DNA from: Clostridia bacterium
GTDB lineage: Bacteria > Bacillota > Clostridia > Christensenellales > Aristaeellaceae
NCBI GenBank assembly: GCA_017434775.1
Contig: JAFSGG010000081.1
Coordinates: 1-34,626 of the forward strand
Direction of reading: 5' to 3'
DNA length: 34,626 nt
Of this stretch, positions 7,899-15,991 are shown one piece after another (the first letter of the stretch is position 1; each line of letters starts with the position of its first letter). Under the pieces are notes generated by a model. That model worked only from the letters and a program-made list of their open reading frames with translations. It made no database searches and had not been told where the DNA came from. Position numbers and translations under genes: made by a program.

Positions 7899-8412
7899 CG
7901 GGTTCCCTCCTTTCCAGCATGATACGGATTTTATCCCTGGCCCGTTTTAATCGATTCGATACGGTGGAATGGGTAATACCCAGCGCCTTTGCAATGTCTG
8001 TCTCCGTCATTTCCTGCCAGTAATACAGCATGATAACCGCTTTCAGCTTTGGCGGCAGCTGCATAATATAGCACATCATATCCAGATGATTTTCATCCTG
8101 GGGCACCTGGGCAGAAAGAGGTAAATCCTCCGGTGTTATGCGCCGGTCGTTGTGACGGAACCAGGCAGAGCGCTGCATATCCCGGCAGGTATTCATGGCG
8201 ATCTGAATAAGCCAGGTTTTTTCATTGCATTCTCCCCGGAAGGCAGCCAGCGCTTTATACGCTTTCAGGAATGTTTCCTGAACAGCGTCTTTGGCGCTTT
8301 CCATATCCCTTAAATACACATAACACATGCGCAGCAACAGGCCCTGGTATTTATCCACCATGCGCTCCAATGCCTGATCCCGGTTGTTGTCCGGATCCTT
8401 GACAACATCCAT
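7888..8412 (-). CDS. ECF RNA polymerase sigma factor
   Basis: A 174-residue sigma-70 family factor with only regions 2 and 4. Region 2 is marked by LLLRMCYVYLRDMESAKDAVQETFLKAY and the following TWLIQIAMNTCRD; region 4 by LPPKLKAVIMLYYWQEMTETDIAKALGITHSTVSNRLKRARDKI split across the helix-turn-helix. ATG at 8412 has TAAGGAGGTGA upstream. It is followed directly by its probable anti-sigma factor. The regulon cannot be read from this window; a self-directed promoter is a possibility (see 8464-8491). Confidence 0.93.
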   Translation of the reverse strand: MDVVKDPDNNRDQALERMVDKYQGLLLRMCYVYLRDMESAKDAVQETFLKAYKALAAFRGECNEKTWLIQIAMNTCRDMQRSAWFRHNDRRITPEDLPLSAQVPQDENHLDMMCYIMQLPPKLKAVIMLYYWQEMTETDIAKALGITHSTVSNRLKRARDKIRIMLERREPDGR

Positions 8413-8463
8413 CCGCTGCTCACCTCCTTACCTGATGGGCTTTCTCCACCCCTCCTGCCTATA

Positions 8464-8491
8464 TAGACGATGCAACCATCCTCTTTTGTCG
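8464..8491 (-). promoter_or_regulatory. Possible ECF-type promoter of the sigma/anti-sigma pair
   Basis: Minus strand CGACAA (8491-8486), 16-base spacer, CGTCTA (8469-8464), about 50 bases before the sigma start. A CGTC-like -10 is common for ECF sigma factors of Firmicutes, so autoregulation is plausible. The -35 lacks the usual AAC core, so the call is weak. Confidence 0.3.
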
Positions 8492-8531
8492 ATCTTTTAT
8501 GGAAAAAAGTGAAAATTACATTCTCTGAACG

Positions 8532-8557
8532 AAAAAAGCCCACCGTTTGGGGTGGGC
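8532..8557 (-). terminator. metK terminator
   Basis: Minus strand GCCCACC, six-base loop, GGTGGGC, then TTTTTT. It lies 12 bases past the metK stop. Confidence 0.9.
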
Positions 8558-8569
8558 ATCATGGTTATT

Positions 8570-9742
8570 TTACAGATTGGCTTCCTTTTTCAGGGCATCC
8601 ACCATGTCGGTGCGTTCCCAGGGCAGGTCCACATCCGTGCGGCCGAAATGACCATAGGCAGCGGTCTGGCGATAGATGGGCCGGCGCAGATCCAGCCGTT
8701 TGATGATGCTATCGGGGCGCATATCAAACACCTTGGAAACCAGCTCGGCAATCTTTTCATCGGCCATCACGCCGGTGCCCCGGGTGTTCACCTGGAAGGA
8801 CACGGGCTGAGCCACGCCGATGGCATAGGCCAGGGCGATTTCGCACTGTTTAGCCAGGCCGGCAGCCACCACGTTCTTGGCCGCGTGACGGGCAGCATAG
8901 GCAGCGGAGCGGTCCACCTTGGTGGGATCCTTGCCGGAGAAAGCGCCGCCGCCGTGGGGGGCATAGCCGCCATAGGTGTCCACGATGATCTTGCGGCCGG
9001 TAAGGCCGGTATCACCGGCAGGGCCGCCCAGCACAAAACGGCCGGTGGGGTTGATGAAGTACTTGGTATCGGCCTGCAAAAGTTCCGCCGGAATCACCTG
9101 CTTGATGACGCCTTCGATCATGGCGGTTTCAATTTCTTCATGGGTCACGTTTTCATCATGCTGGGTGGAAATGACCACGGTATCCACGGCAACGGGCTTG
9201 CCATCTTCGTACACCACCGTCACCTGGCTCTTGCCATCGGGGCGCATCCAGGGGTAGGTGCCGTCCTTGCGCACTTGGGCCATCTTGCGGGTGAGCCGAT
9301 GGGCCAGGGCGATGGGCATGGGCATCATTTCCGGAGTTTCGTCGCAGGCAAAGCCAAACATCATGCCCTGATCCCCGGCGCCGGTTTCATTTTCGCTTTC
9401 TTCCCGGGTTTCCAGTGCAGCGTCCACGCCCTGAGCAATATCGGGACTCTGGTCATGTACGGCAGTGAGCACGGCGCAGGAAGCACCGTCAAAGCCCTTC
9501 TTAGCCCGGTCGTAGCCGATATCGTTCACCACTTTGCGCACCACATCCGCAATGGGCACATAGCCCTGGGTAGTGATTTCGCCCATCACCATCACAAGCC
9601 CGGTGGTGGCGCAGGTTTCGCAGGCCACGCGGCTCATGGGATCCTGTTCCAGCAGTGCGTCCAGAATGGCGTCGGAAATCTGGTCGCACATTTTATCCGG
9701 ATGGCCTTCAGTAACGGATTCGGAAGTAAACAGAGTACGCAT
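8570..9742 (-). CDS. metK: S-adenosylmethionine synthetase
   Basis: Makes SAM from methionine and ATP in the cytoplasm; 390 residues, normal for MetK. The start [21 protein letters not shown] carries the ATP-binding HPDK motif. [12 protein letters not shown] is the diagnostic central motif and [19 protein letters not shown] is the second conserved block. ATG at 9742 is chosen because AAGGAG sits about 11 bases upstream; the longer reading would run into the riboswitch terminator. Expression is controlled by a SAM-I riboswitch, so the product represses its own synthesis. Confidence 0.97.
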   Translation of the reverse strand: MRTLFTSESVTEGHPDKMCDQISDAILDALLEQDPMSRVACETCATTGLVMVMGEITTQGYVPIADVVRKVVNDIGYDRAKKGFDGASCAVLTAVHDQSPDIAQGVDAALETREESENETGAGDQGMMFGFACDETPEMMPMPIALAHRLTRKMAQVRKDGTYPWMRPDGKSQVTVVYEDGKPVAVDTVVISTQHDENVTHEEIETAMIEGVIKQVIPAELLQADTKYFINPTGRFVLGGPAGDTGLTGRKIIVDTYGGYAPHGGGAFSGKDPTKVDRSAAYAARHAAKNVVAAGLAKQCEIALAYAIGVAQPVSFQVNTRGTGVMADEKIAELVSKVFDMRPDSIIKRLDLRRPIYRQTAAYGHFGRTDVDLPWERTDMVDALKKEANL

Positions 9743-9791
9743 AGAGTATTTCTCTCCTTTTCTTTTGATACTGAAAGCCTTTCCTTTCCGC

Positions 9792-9825
9792 AAAAAAATG
9801 CTGCCGGTCTTCAGACAAGCAGCAT
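9792..9825 (-). terminator. SAM-I riboswitch expression-platform terminator
   Basis: Minus strand ATGCTGC pairs with GGCAGCAT, followed by a run of seven T. It lies between the aptamer and metK and is formed when SAM is bound. Confidence 0.9.
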
Positions 9826-9845
9826 GAATGATCCTTTTCTTGCGC

Positions 9846-9946
9846 CTTATCTGCCAGCGTTTATCACGCTGCTGGAATTAGCACCTTGCACATAAGTGCC
9901 GGTTGCCGGGCTTCACAGGGCCAGTCCCTCCACCACTCTGGATAAG
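9846..9946 (-). promoter_or_regulatory. SAM-I (S-box) riboswitch aptamer
   Basis: Read on the minus strand it begins CTTATC and ends GATAAG, which close P1. Between them are AGAGTGGTGGAGGGA, GGCCCTGTGAAGCCCGGCAA, and GGTGCTAATTCC, the signature blocks of the S-box aptamer including the kink-turn and the GCAACC segment. It is followed by the terminator at 9792 and by metK, the classical arrangement. Confidence 0.97.
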
Positions 9947-9964
9947 GTATTCAGTTCGGCTGGT

Positions 9965-9993
9965 ATTATACAAAAATTTCGCTTTTCTGTCAA
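9965..9993 (-). promoter_or_regulatory. Sigma-A promoter of metK
   Basis: Perfect TTGACA (9993-9988) and TATAAT (9970-9965) on the minus strand with a 17-base spacer. Transcription would start near 9958, just before the aptamer. Confidence 0.92.
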
Positions 9994-10001
9994 CAGCTTT
10001 T

Positions 10002-10898
10002 TTACCACAAAAGCATCATCAAAGGAATGGTGCCCACGCACAAAATGGTGGTCAGCGCCACGGCGCCCACGGCCAGTTCCCGGGCATGATCCGTGGAGTA
10101 TGCCGTTGCCTGCACCAGGGTATTGCTGGCCCCCGGCATGCAGCAGGCCACAAAGATGGCAGCGCCCACTTCCCCTGTCATGCCGCACAGTTTCAATACC
10201 CCCAGGCAGAAAAGGGGCATCACAATGAGCCGTAAAAAGCAGGTAAGCAGGAAGGATTTGTTTTTCAGCATGTCCACCGTGATCTTGCCGAAATAGGCGC
10301 CGGCCACCATCATGGCAAGGGGCGTGGCCAGGGCGCTCATGGCGTCCACCACGTCCACCAGCACCTTGGGCAATTGCCAGTTGAGCAGCTGCAATACCAG
10401 CGCCAGGGCAATGCCGCCCATGGTGGGGTTCACCATCTTTTTCAGCCCGGCCTTGAAATCCTTGCAGAACAGGGCCAGCGCAATGCTCCAGCTGACAATA
10501 TTGAACGCCGTCACAAACGCCACGCCGTAGCCTACCACCACGTCGCCAAAGGCCGCTTCCATCACCGGATAACCCATAAAGCCGTAGTTGGAAAGAGCCG
10601 TCAGCTGGGCAAACACCGCCCGTTCATCCTTGGGGTGCTTGCGGAAAATCAGAAAGCCGATGCCCAGCATCACGCTGGTCAGCGCCATGGAAAGGAAAAA
10701 GCAGATCAGCCAGTCCCCGCTCAGCGTACCCTGGGGCAGATGATAGAGCTTGGAAAAATTCAGGCAGGGCGTGGAAATCAAAATGACCATAGACGTGACG
10801 CTTTTCACACTGTGATCGTTCCACACTTTCCGCCAGGTCAGCAAAAAACCCAGTGCCGCCATCAGAAACAGCACCACTACCTGCTGCAATACAGCCAT
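10002..10898 (-). CDS. AEC-family transporter (auxin efflux carrier type)
   Basis: A 298-residue integral membrane protein with about ten hydrophobic spans in two halves. It starts with MAVLQQVVVLFLMAALGFLL and includes SNYGFMGYPVMEAAFG, a typical AEC segment with the helix-breaking NYGFMG, and a later GCCMPGASNTL-like motif (CCMPGASNTLVQ). Bacterial members export or import organic acids such as malate or amino-acid-like solutes; the substrate here is unknown. ATG at 10898 is preferred because GGAGG lies eight bases upstream; longer readings cross a strong palindrome. It ends nine bases before the metK -35 and no terminator is visible, so it may read through into metK. Confidence 0.85.
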   Translation of the reverse strand: MAVLQQVVVLFLMAALGFLLTWRKVWNDHSVKSVTSMVILISTPCLNFSKLYHLPQGTLSGDWLICFFLSMALTSVMLGIGFLIFRKHPKDERAVFAQLTALSNYGFMGYPVMEAAFGDVVVGYGVAFVTAFNIVSWSIALALFCKDFKAGLKKMVNPTMGGIALALVLQLLNWQLPKVLVDVVDAMSALATPLAMMVAGAYFGKITVDMLKNKSFLLTCFLRLIVMPLFCLGVLKLCGMTGEVGAAIFVACCMPGASNTLVQATAYSTDHARELAVGAVALTTILCVGTIPLMMLLW

Positions 10899-10920
10899 AT
10901 TTATCCTCCGTTCTTTTTCT

Positions 10921-10961
10921 TGGGAGGGAAGTTCTTTGGAGGCCAAAGAACTCCCCTCCCA
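10921..10961. repeat. 41-base near-perfect palindrome
   Basis: Two 19-base arms pair with a single A-C mismatch around the loop AGG (arms 10921-10939 and 10943-10961). Neither side is followed by a T-run, so it is not an ordinary terminator. On the minus strand it falls in the AEC leader. It may be a dispersed palindromic repeat; no second copy was noticed in this window. Confidence 0.7.
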
Positions 10962-11254
10962 AACCCTCCTCAAGAAAGCCGGTATTGAATAAGCTGCTTT
11001 TCTTCCATAATGAATTGCAGTCAGTATCCGAACTTTCATGGGGAGGAAAATCTGAAAATTGCAATTATCTGTGTCCCGAATCGTTTTTCACAGGGAAGTA
11101 CAGGGGAGATCCTTTTGGCTTCAAACGCGGTTTCCCCAGAAACGCTCCGACTTTCTCTTATTCTCCGCGCTCCTGTTTCTTCCTGCCAGGCGGCGCACCT
11201 TTTTTTGTCCGGAGCATAGGATGAAACTGTAAAACAGAAAGGAGTGGATGAACC
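10962..11254. other. Gene-free stretch between AEC transporter and LysM gene
   Basis: No convincing gene, RNA or promoter was recognised. It should hold divergent promoters, but only weak candidates exist. Open frames crossing it have no RBS and no family likeness. Confidence 0.5.
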
Positions 11255-11818
11255 ATGAGCGAACATGCCAATTGCGCCTATGAATACACCGTAAAGCGGG
11301 GGGACAGTTTTTATCTGATCGCCCAGAAAACCGGCATTACATTGCGGGAATTGATCGCCGCCAATCCCCAGATTCCCCCGTCCCGGCTGACGGTGGGCGA
11401 TGTGCTGTGCATTCCTTACAGCGACTGCCTGAACCAACCGGCTCAGGACCCTGCCGATACCCCCATCACCGATAATAACGCCGTCTGCCCCAATAACCGC
11501 CGGGCGGTAGTGCAGCAGGGCCAGACCGCCGCTGATTTGCAGCTGCAGTACAATCTGAGCTACTACACCCTGCAGACGGCCAACAGCGGCGTGAATCTGG
11601 ACACCATCGGCAGCGGCGATGTGCTGTGCGTGCCGGAGCAGAACACCGCCTGCCCCATCCAGCGCACGGTGATTCTGGGCGAACTGGACACCCTGCAATC
11701 CGCCGCCCTGAGCAACCGGGTTTCCGTTGCGGATCTTCTCAAAGCCAATCCCTGCATTGCCCCGGAAGATTTTGTACCCGGCACCGTCATTAAACTGCCG
11801 GACCTGCCCCAGAGCTGA
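11255..11818 (+). CDS. Triple-LysM protein without signal peptide
   Basis: A 187-residue protein that consists almost wholly of three LysM-like modules at about 9-53, 82-128 and 135-184. The first is clearest: YTVKRGDSFYLIAQKTGITL, ANPQI, then LTVGDVLCIP. The second and third end with IGSGDVLCVPE and FVPGTVIKLP. LysM domains bind N-acetylglucosamine polymers. There is no signal peptide and no membrane span, so it is either cytosolic or, as for SafA-like coat proteins of spore formers, deposited on the spore from the mother cell. Several paired cysteines are present. ATG at 11255 follows AAAGGAG by ten bases. Confidence 0.82.
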   Translation: MSEHANCAYEYTVKRGDSFYLIAQKTGITLRELIAANPQIPPSRLTVGDVLCIPYSDCLNQPAQDPADTPITDNNAVCPNNRRAVVQQGQTAADLQLQYNLSYYTLQTANSGVNLDTIGSGDVLCVPEQNTACPIQRTVILGELDTLQSAALSNRVSVADLLKANPCIAPEDFVPGTVIKLPDLPQS

Positions 11819-11829
11819 TTTACATCCCC

Positions 11830-11856
11830 AGCGCTCCCTAACGGAGCGCTTTTTTG
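11830..11856 (+). terminator. Terminator after the LysM gene
   Basis: AGCGCTCC and GGAGCGCT form a perfect stem around CTAAC, followed by six T. Confidence 0.92.
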
Positions 11857-11859
11857 TAC

Positions 11860-11888
11860 TTGAAACCGACTGTTTTTTGCGGTATGAT
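11860..11888 (+). promoter_or_regulatory. Sigma-A promoter of the isomerase/AKR/GH113 operon
   Basis: TTGAAA at 11860-11865, 17-base spacer, TATGAT at 11883-11888. Start would be near 11895. Confidence 0.75.
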
Positions 11889-11930
11889 AAATAGGAAGAA
11901 ATGATTCAACCAAAGCAGGAGGTAATTCCC

Positions 11931-12767
11931 ATGCATCCCATCCAGATTTTCGCTTTCTCCGATGAAGCCACCTGGCAGGTGGACGGGCAGATCAAGGCTC
12001 TTTTGCGCAACGAACTTCAGGGCATGGAAATCCGCGGCGTGGACAGCCAGAACATTGCCGATATTTCCCTGGAAAAAGCCAGGGAAGTACGCAAGAAGCT
12101 GGACGATAACGGCCTCTCCGTCTGGTCCATGGGTTCCCCCATCGGCAAAATCGATATTGTGAACGGCGATTTTCCTGCCCATCTGGAAAAGCTGAAGCAT
12201 GTGCTGGACCTTTCCCAGGTGCTGGGCGCAGAAAATATTCGCATGTTTTCCTTTTATATTCCCGGCAATGATTACGCCGTCTGGAAGAACAAAGTGATGG
12301 ATCAGATGGGCGAAATGCTCCGCACGGCGGAAGGAAGCGGCATCAACCTCTGCCACGAAAATGAAAAGGGCATCTACGGCGACGTGGCCGTCCGCTGCAA
12401 AGAGCTGCTGGATACCTTCCCCCAGCTGAAAAACATCTTTGACCCGGCCAATTTCATCCAGAGCGGCCAGGATACACTGGAAGCCTGGCAGCTGCTGCGG
12501 GACCGCACCCTGTACCTGCACATCAAGGATGCCCTGGCTGATGGGCGGGTGGTGCCTGCCGGCAAAGGCATCGGCAATCTGCCCTGCATCCTGAAGGATT
12601 TTATCACCTTGGGCGGCCGTCAGGTGACCATCGAGCCCCATCTTACCGTTTTCTCCGGGCTGAAGGATCTGGAACGGGCCGGGGAAGAAACAAAAATGGC
12701 CTATACCTATTCTTCCGGCGACGAAGCTTTCGATGCCGCCTGCAACGCCCTGAAAGCCTGCCTGTAA
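11931..12767 (+). CDS. Sugar phosphate isomerase/epimerase-like TIM barrel protein
   Basis: A 278-residue member of the xylose isomerase-like/AP endonuclease 2 superfamily. Metal-ligand type motifs are present: INLCHENEKGIYGD, NIFDPANFI, YLHIKDAL and a late VTIEPHL, which provide the usual Glu/Asp/His ligands. Members interconvert or epimerise sugars and polyols; substrate is unknown. ATG at 11931 is chosen over an upstream in-frame ATG at 11901 because GCAGGAGGT ends eight bases before it. First gene of a three-gene operon with an aldo/keto reductase and a glycosidase. Confidence 0.83.
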   Translation: MHPIQIFAFSDEATWQVDGQIKALLRNELQGMEIRGVDSQNIADISLEKAREVRKKLDDNGLSVWSMGSPIGKIDIVNGDFPAHLEKLKHVLDLSQVLGAENIRMFSFYIPGNDYAVWKNKVMDQMGEMLRTAEGSGINLCHENEKGIYGDVAVRCKELLDTFPQLKNIFDPANFIQSGQDTLEAWQLLRDRTLYLHIKDALADGRVVPAGKGIGNLPCILKDFITLGGRQVTIEPHLTVFSGLKDLERAGEETKMAYTYSSGDEAFDAACNALKACL

Positions 12768-12796
12768 CCGAAAATATACAAATGAGGTAACCGAAC

Positions 12797-13975
12797 ATGA
12801 TTTATTCTTCTTTTCAGAATAAACAGCTCTCCTTGCTGGGGTTTGGCGCCATGCGCCTGCCCACGAAAGACGGGCAGATTGACGAAGCCCAGGTGGCCGA
12901 TATGGTGCGCCTGGCCATGGACAAGGGCGTCAATTATTTTGATACCGCCTGGCCTTATCACGGGGGCACGTCCGAAATTGTGATGGGCAAAATCCTCAAT
13001 CAGTACCCCCGGGACACATGGTATCTGGCCAACAAATACCCCGGCCATCAGATTGCCAGCACCTATAACCCGGCGGATATTTTCGAGCAGCAGCTGAAAA
13101 AGTGCGGCGTGGATTATTTCGATTTTTACCTGCTGCACAACGTGTACGAAAATTCCATGAACGTGTATCTGGATCCCCAGTGGGGCATTATCGATTATTT
13201 CAAGGAGCAAAAGCGCCTTGGCCGCATCAAGCACCTGGGCTTTTCCACCCACGGCAGCGTGGATACCATCCGTTCTTTCCTGGATGCAGCCGGGAATGAT
13301 ATGGAATTTTGCCAGATTCAGCTGAATTATCTGGACTGGACACTGCAAAAGGCCAAAGAAAAGGTGGAACTGCTCAATGAACGCAACATCCCCGTGTGGG
13401 TGATGGAACCCGTCCGCGGCGGACGCCTGTGCAACCTGAACGAACAGGAAAACGCTGTTCTTTCCGCCCTTCGGCCGGACGAAAAGGCTCCTGCCTGGGC
13501 CTTCCGCTTTTTGCAGGAAGTGCCGGGCGTTGCCATGATCCTTTCCGGCATGTCCAATATGGATCAGATGGAAGACAACCTGAACACCTTCGAAAGCCGC
13601 CGGCCCCTTTCCGCAGTGGAAACGGAAGCCCTGCTCCGGCTGGCTGAAGGCATGAAAAACTCCATCCCCTGCACGGCTTGCCAGTACTGCACCCCGCACT
13701 GCCCCATGGGGCTGGATATCCCTCACATGATTTCCACCCTCAACGACCTGAATTTTCTTCCCTCCACCAACACCGCCATGTGGGTAGAATTCCTGCCGGA
13801 AGAAAAGAAGCCGGATGCCTGCATCGGCTGCGGTGCCTGTGCGGCCATCTGCCCCCAGAAGATTGATATCCCCGGTGCCCTGAAGGCCCTGGCTGAAAAG
13901 ATGAAGACCATTCCTTCCTGGGCCCAGATCTGCAAGGAACGGGAAGAAGCCGCCCGGAAGCTGGCCGGAAAATAA
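12797..13975 (+). CDS. Aldo/keto reductase with C-terminal 4Fe-4S ferredoxin domain
   Basis: A 392-residue protein. Residues 1 to about 270 form an AKR barrel: LGFGAMRLPT at the start, then VNYFDTAWPYHGG with the catalytic Asp/Tyr, LANKY with the Lys, and LLHNV with the His. The C-terminal part carries two cysteine clusters, CTACQYCTPHC from C292 and CIGCGACAAIC from C342, each followed by P, the 2x[4Fe-4S] ferredoxin layout. This fused type is common in anaerobic Clostridia; the substrate and the role of the clusters are not established. RBS GAGG lies eight bases upstream. Confidence 0.92.
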   Translation: MIYSSFQNKQLSLLGFGAMRLPTKDGQIDEAQVADMVRLAMDKGVNYFDTAWPYHGGTSEIVMGKILNQYPRDTWYLANKYPGHQIASTYNPADIFEQQLKKCGVDYFDFYLLHNVYENSMNVYLDPQWGIIDYFKEQKRLGRIKHLGFSTHGSVDTIRSFLDAAGNDMEFCQIQLNYLDWTLQKAKEKVELLNERNIPVWVMEPVRGGRLCNLNEQENAVLSALRPDEKAPAWAFRFLQEVPGVAMILSGMSNMDQMEDNLNTFESRRPLSAVETEALLRLAEGMKNSIPCTACQYCTPHCPMGLDIPHMISTLNDLNFLPSTNTAMWVEFLPEEKKPDACIGCGACAAICPQKIDIPGALKALAEKMKTIPSWAQICKEREEAARKLAGK

Positions 13976-14006
13976 ACAATCAAAGCGCCGAAAGGACGTT
14001 ACCTTT

Positions 14007-14969
14007 ATGTTTATCAAAGGGTTCACCTATGGTTTTGACGGCCGCCGGGGCGCATACCGCACGGAGGAAGCAGCCCTGTCCATGGAGCGGCTTGCCATGC
14101 TGGGGGGCGATTGGGCCGCCCTGGCCTTCACCGTCCATCAGGACACTTTTTATTCCACCCAGATCCGCCCGGATTACCGCTTCACCGTCACCGATAAGGA
14201 CGTGGAAACAGCGGTAAATCAGCTGCATTCCCTGGGGCTGAAAGTGTGCATGAAACCCATCGTCAACAGCCGGGACGGTGTGTGGCGCGCTCATATCCAC
14301 TTCCCTGAACGGGAATGGGGAGATAAGGATTATTGGAAGGAATGGTTTTCGTCCTACACCGCGTTCCTTTGCCATTATGCGGAAATTGCAGAAGAAACCG
14401 GATGCGAAATGTTCTGCGTGGGCTGTGAAATGCTGGGCACGGAACACAAGGAAGAATACTGGCGCAATGCCATCCAGGCTGTGCGGAGCATCTATCACGG
14501 CCCCATTGTATATAACACCAATCACGGCAAAGAATTGGGTGTAAAATGGTGGGATGCAGTGGACTATATCGGCACATCCGCCTATTACGGCGTGGGCAAG
14601 GTGCCCGGCGATACCATGGAAAACATGAAAGCCGTCTGGGATGAAAAGAAAGAGAAGCTGGCAGAACTTTCCCGGCAAAACGGTGGCAAGCAGATCATCT
14701 TCATGGAGATCGGCTGCCGAAGCGCCCGGGGTTGTGCCATGATGCCCTATGACTTCAGCCATCGGGAATTCCCCTATGATGAAGATGAGCAAGCCAATTT
14801 TTACGAATCCTGCTTCCAATCCATGTGGGATGAACCCTGGTTTGCCGGCTTTTTCTGGTGGGACTGGTATACAAAACTCCCCACCCGGGAGCCTGAAATG
14901 GGTTTCTCCATCGTGGGAAAGAAAACCGAACAGATTGTGAAACACTGGTACGCTAAAGATCGTAAATAA
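14007..14969 (+). CDS. GH113-like glycoside hydrolase, intracellular
   Basis: A 320-residue TIM-barrel protein resembling glycoside hydrolase family 113, whose characterised members act on beta-mannan oligosaccharides. The start MFIKGFTYGFDGRRGAY is followed by a barrel rich in aromatic residues. Candidate acid/base is E141 in VGCEML and candidate nucleophile is E234 in FMEIGCRS; late FFWWDWYTK is also family-like. There is no signal peptide, so it would act on imported oligosaccharides. It is last in an operon with an isomerase and a reductase. Family assignment is from recognition, not a search; another clan GH-A family is the main alternative. Confidence 0.72.
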   Translation: MFIKGFTYGFDGRRGAYRTEEAALSMERLAMLGGDWAALAFTVHQDTFYSTQIRPDYRFTVTDKDVETAVNQLHSLGLKVCMKPIVNSRDGVWRAHIHFPEREWGDKDYWKEWFSSYTAFLCHYAEIAEETGCEMFCVGCEMLGTEHKEEYWRNAIQAVRSIYHGPIVYNTNHGKELGVKWWDAVDYIGTSAYYGVGKVPGDTMENMKAVWDEKKEKLAELSRQNGGKQIIFMEIGCRSARGCAMMPYDFSHREFPYDEDEQANFYESCFQSMWDEPWFAGFFWWDWYTKLPTREPEMGFSIVGKKTEQIVKHWYAKDRK

Positions 14970-14978
14970 CCTTTCTTT

Positions 14979-15007
14979 CCTCCGGCAGAACGCCGGAGGA
15001 TTTTTTT
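14979..15007 (+). terminator. Terminator after the GH113 gene
   Basis: TCCTCCGGC and GCCGGAGGA form a 9-bp perfect stem around AGAAC, followed by seven T. Confidence 0.94.
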
Positions 15008-15064
15008 CGCCGAAACTTTTATGTAAAAAAATCGTAAAAATTTTGAAAAAAGCCGTTTTGGGCA

Positions 15065-15093
15065 TTTCAAAAGAAAAAAAACTGTTGTATAAT
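15065..15093 (+). promoter_or_regulatory. Predicted promoter of the cdaA operon
   Basis: TTTCAA at 15065-15070, 17-base spacer, perfect TATAAT at 15088-15093. The -35 is weak, the -10 strong. Confidence 0.65.
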
Positions 15094-15130
15094 AGAATCC
15101 GAAAGAAAAAGAACAGGAGGTTTATGTATC

Positions 15131-15991
15131 TTGAACGAAATTCTGGATCAGATTCAAACCTTCTTTTGGAATATCATCTACCGCCCCACCTGGGTGGATT
15201 ATCTGGATATCGGCATCATGGCGGTGCTGATTTACCAGTTGTTCCTCATCACCCGGCGCACCCGCTCCATGCAGGTATTCAAAGGCCTTTTGATGCTGGT
15301 ATTGGCCAGCTACATCAGCGAAATGCTGGGCCTGGTATCCATCAATTACCTGTTGCACAGTGTGCTGAGCAATGGTATTCTTGTGCTGCTGATTTTGTTC
15401 CAGCCGGAAGTGAAGCGTACCCTGGAACATCTGGGCCGCTCCGCCAACATGAGCCGGAATAAAGAACAGGATGAAGGTGCCACCCCCATTGAGGAGATCA
15501 CCAAATGCCTGCAGCGCCTGTCCCGTCGCCGGGTAGGCGCCCTGGTTGTAATCGAGCAAAAAACCGGCCTGCAGGAATTCATCGATACCGGTACCCGGCT
15601 GGATGCCGTCATTTCTGCCGGCCTGCTGGAAAATATTTTTGAACCCAACACTCCCCTGCATGACGGCGCCGTGATCATCCGCGGCGAGCGCATTGAAGCG
15701 GCCGCCTGCATCCTGACGCTGAGCGATAACAACGCCATCAGCTACGACCTGGGCACCCGGCACAGGGCCGCCCTGGGCGTCAGCGAAAGTACGGATGCTT
15801 TGGTACTCATCGTCAGTGAAGAGACGGGCATCATCAGCCTGGCCCAGAACGGCCGGCTTACCCGGCATCTGGACGCCGATGCCATCCGCAAAGTGCTGCG
15901 CACTGTGTATCAGCAGGAGCACACCTTCCTCTGGCGGCTGACCCATAAACAGCTGCTGCCCAAAAAGAAAGGGGGCGCACAGCATGAGTAA
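15131..15991 (+). CDS. cdaA: Diadenylate cyclase CdaA
   Basis: Membrane enzyme that condenses two ATP into cyclic di-AMP, the signal for potassium and cell-wall homeostasis. It has 286 residues. Three hydrophobic spans occupy roughly residues 20-95, then the DAC domain with the catalytic DGA motif at 178-180 (LHDGAVIIRGERI) and GTRHRAALG, where R210-H211-R212 form the second motif. The start appears to be TTG at 15131: AGGAGG at 15115-15120 lies ten bases before it and no ATG exists in frame. An out-of-frame ATG at 15124 lies between RBS and start. It overlaps cdaR by eight bases. Confidence 0.95.
   Translation: MNEILDQIQTFFWNIIYRPTWVDYLDIGIMAVLIYQLFLITRRTRSMQVFKGLLMLVLASYISEMLGLVSINYLLHSVLSNGILVLLILFQPEVKRTLEHLGRSANMSRNKEQDEGATPIEEITKCLQRLSRRRVGALVVIEQKTGLQEFIDTGTRLDAVISAGLLENIFEPNTPLHDGAVIIRGERIEAAACILTLSDNNAISYDLGTRHRAALGVSESTDALVLIVSEETGIISLAQNGRLTRHLDADAIRKVLRTVYQQEHTFLWRLTHKQLLPKKKGGAQHE

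Noticed and set aside
8552-9895. 447-residue plus-strand frame opposite metK and its riboswitch
   Set aside because: Antisense of metK; GH-rich translation with no domain.
10853-11224. 123-residue open frame in the AEC-LysM gap
   Set aside because: Begins inside the AEC gene in antisense, runs through the palindrome and has no recognisable domain.
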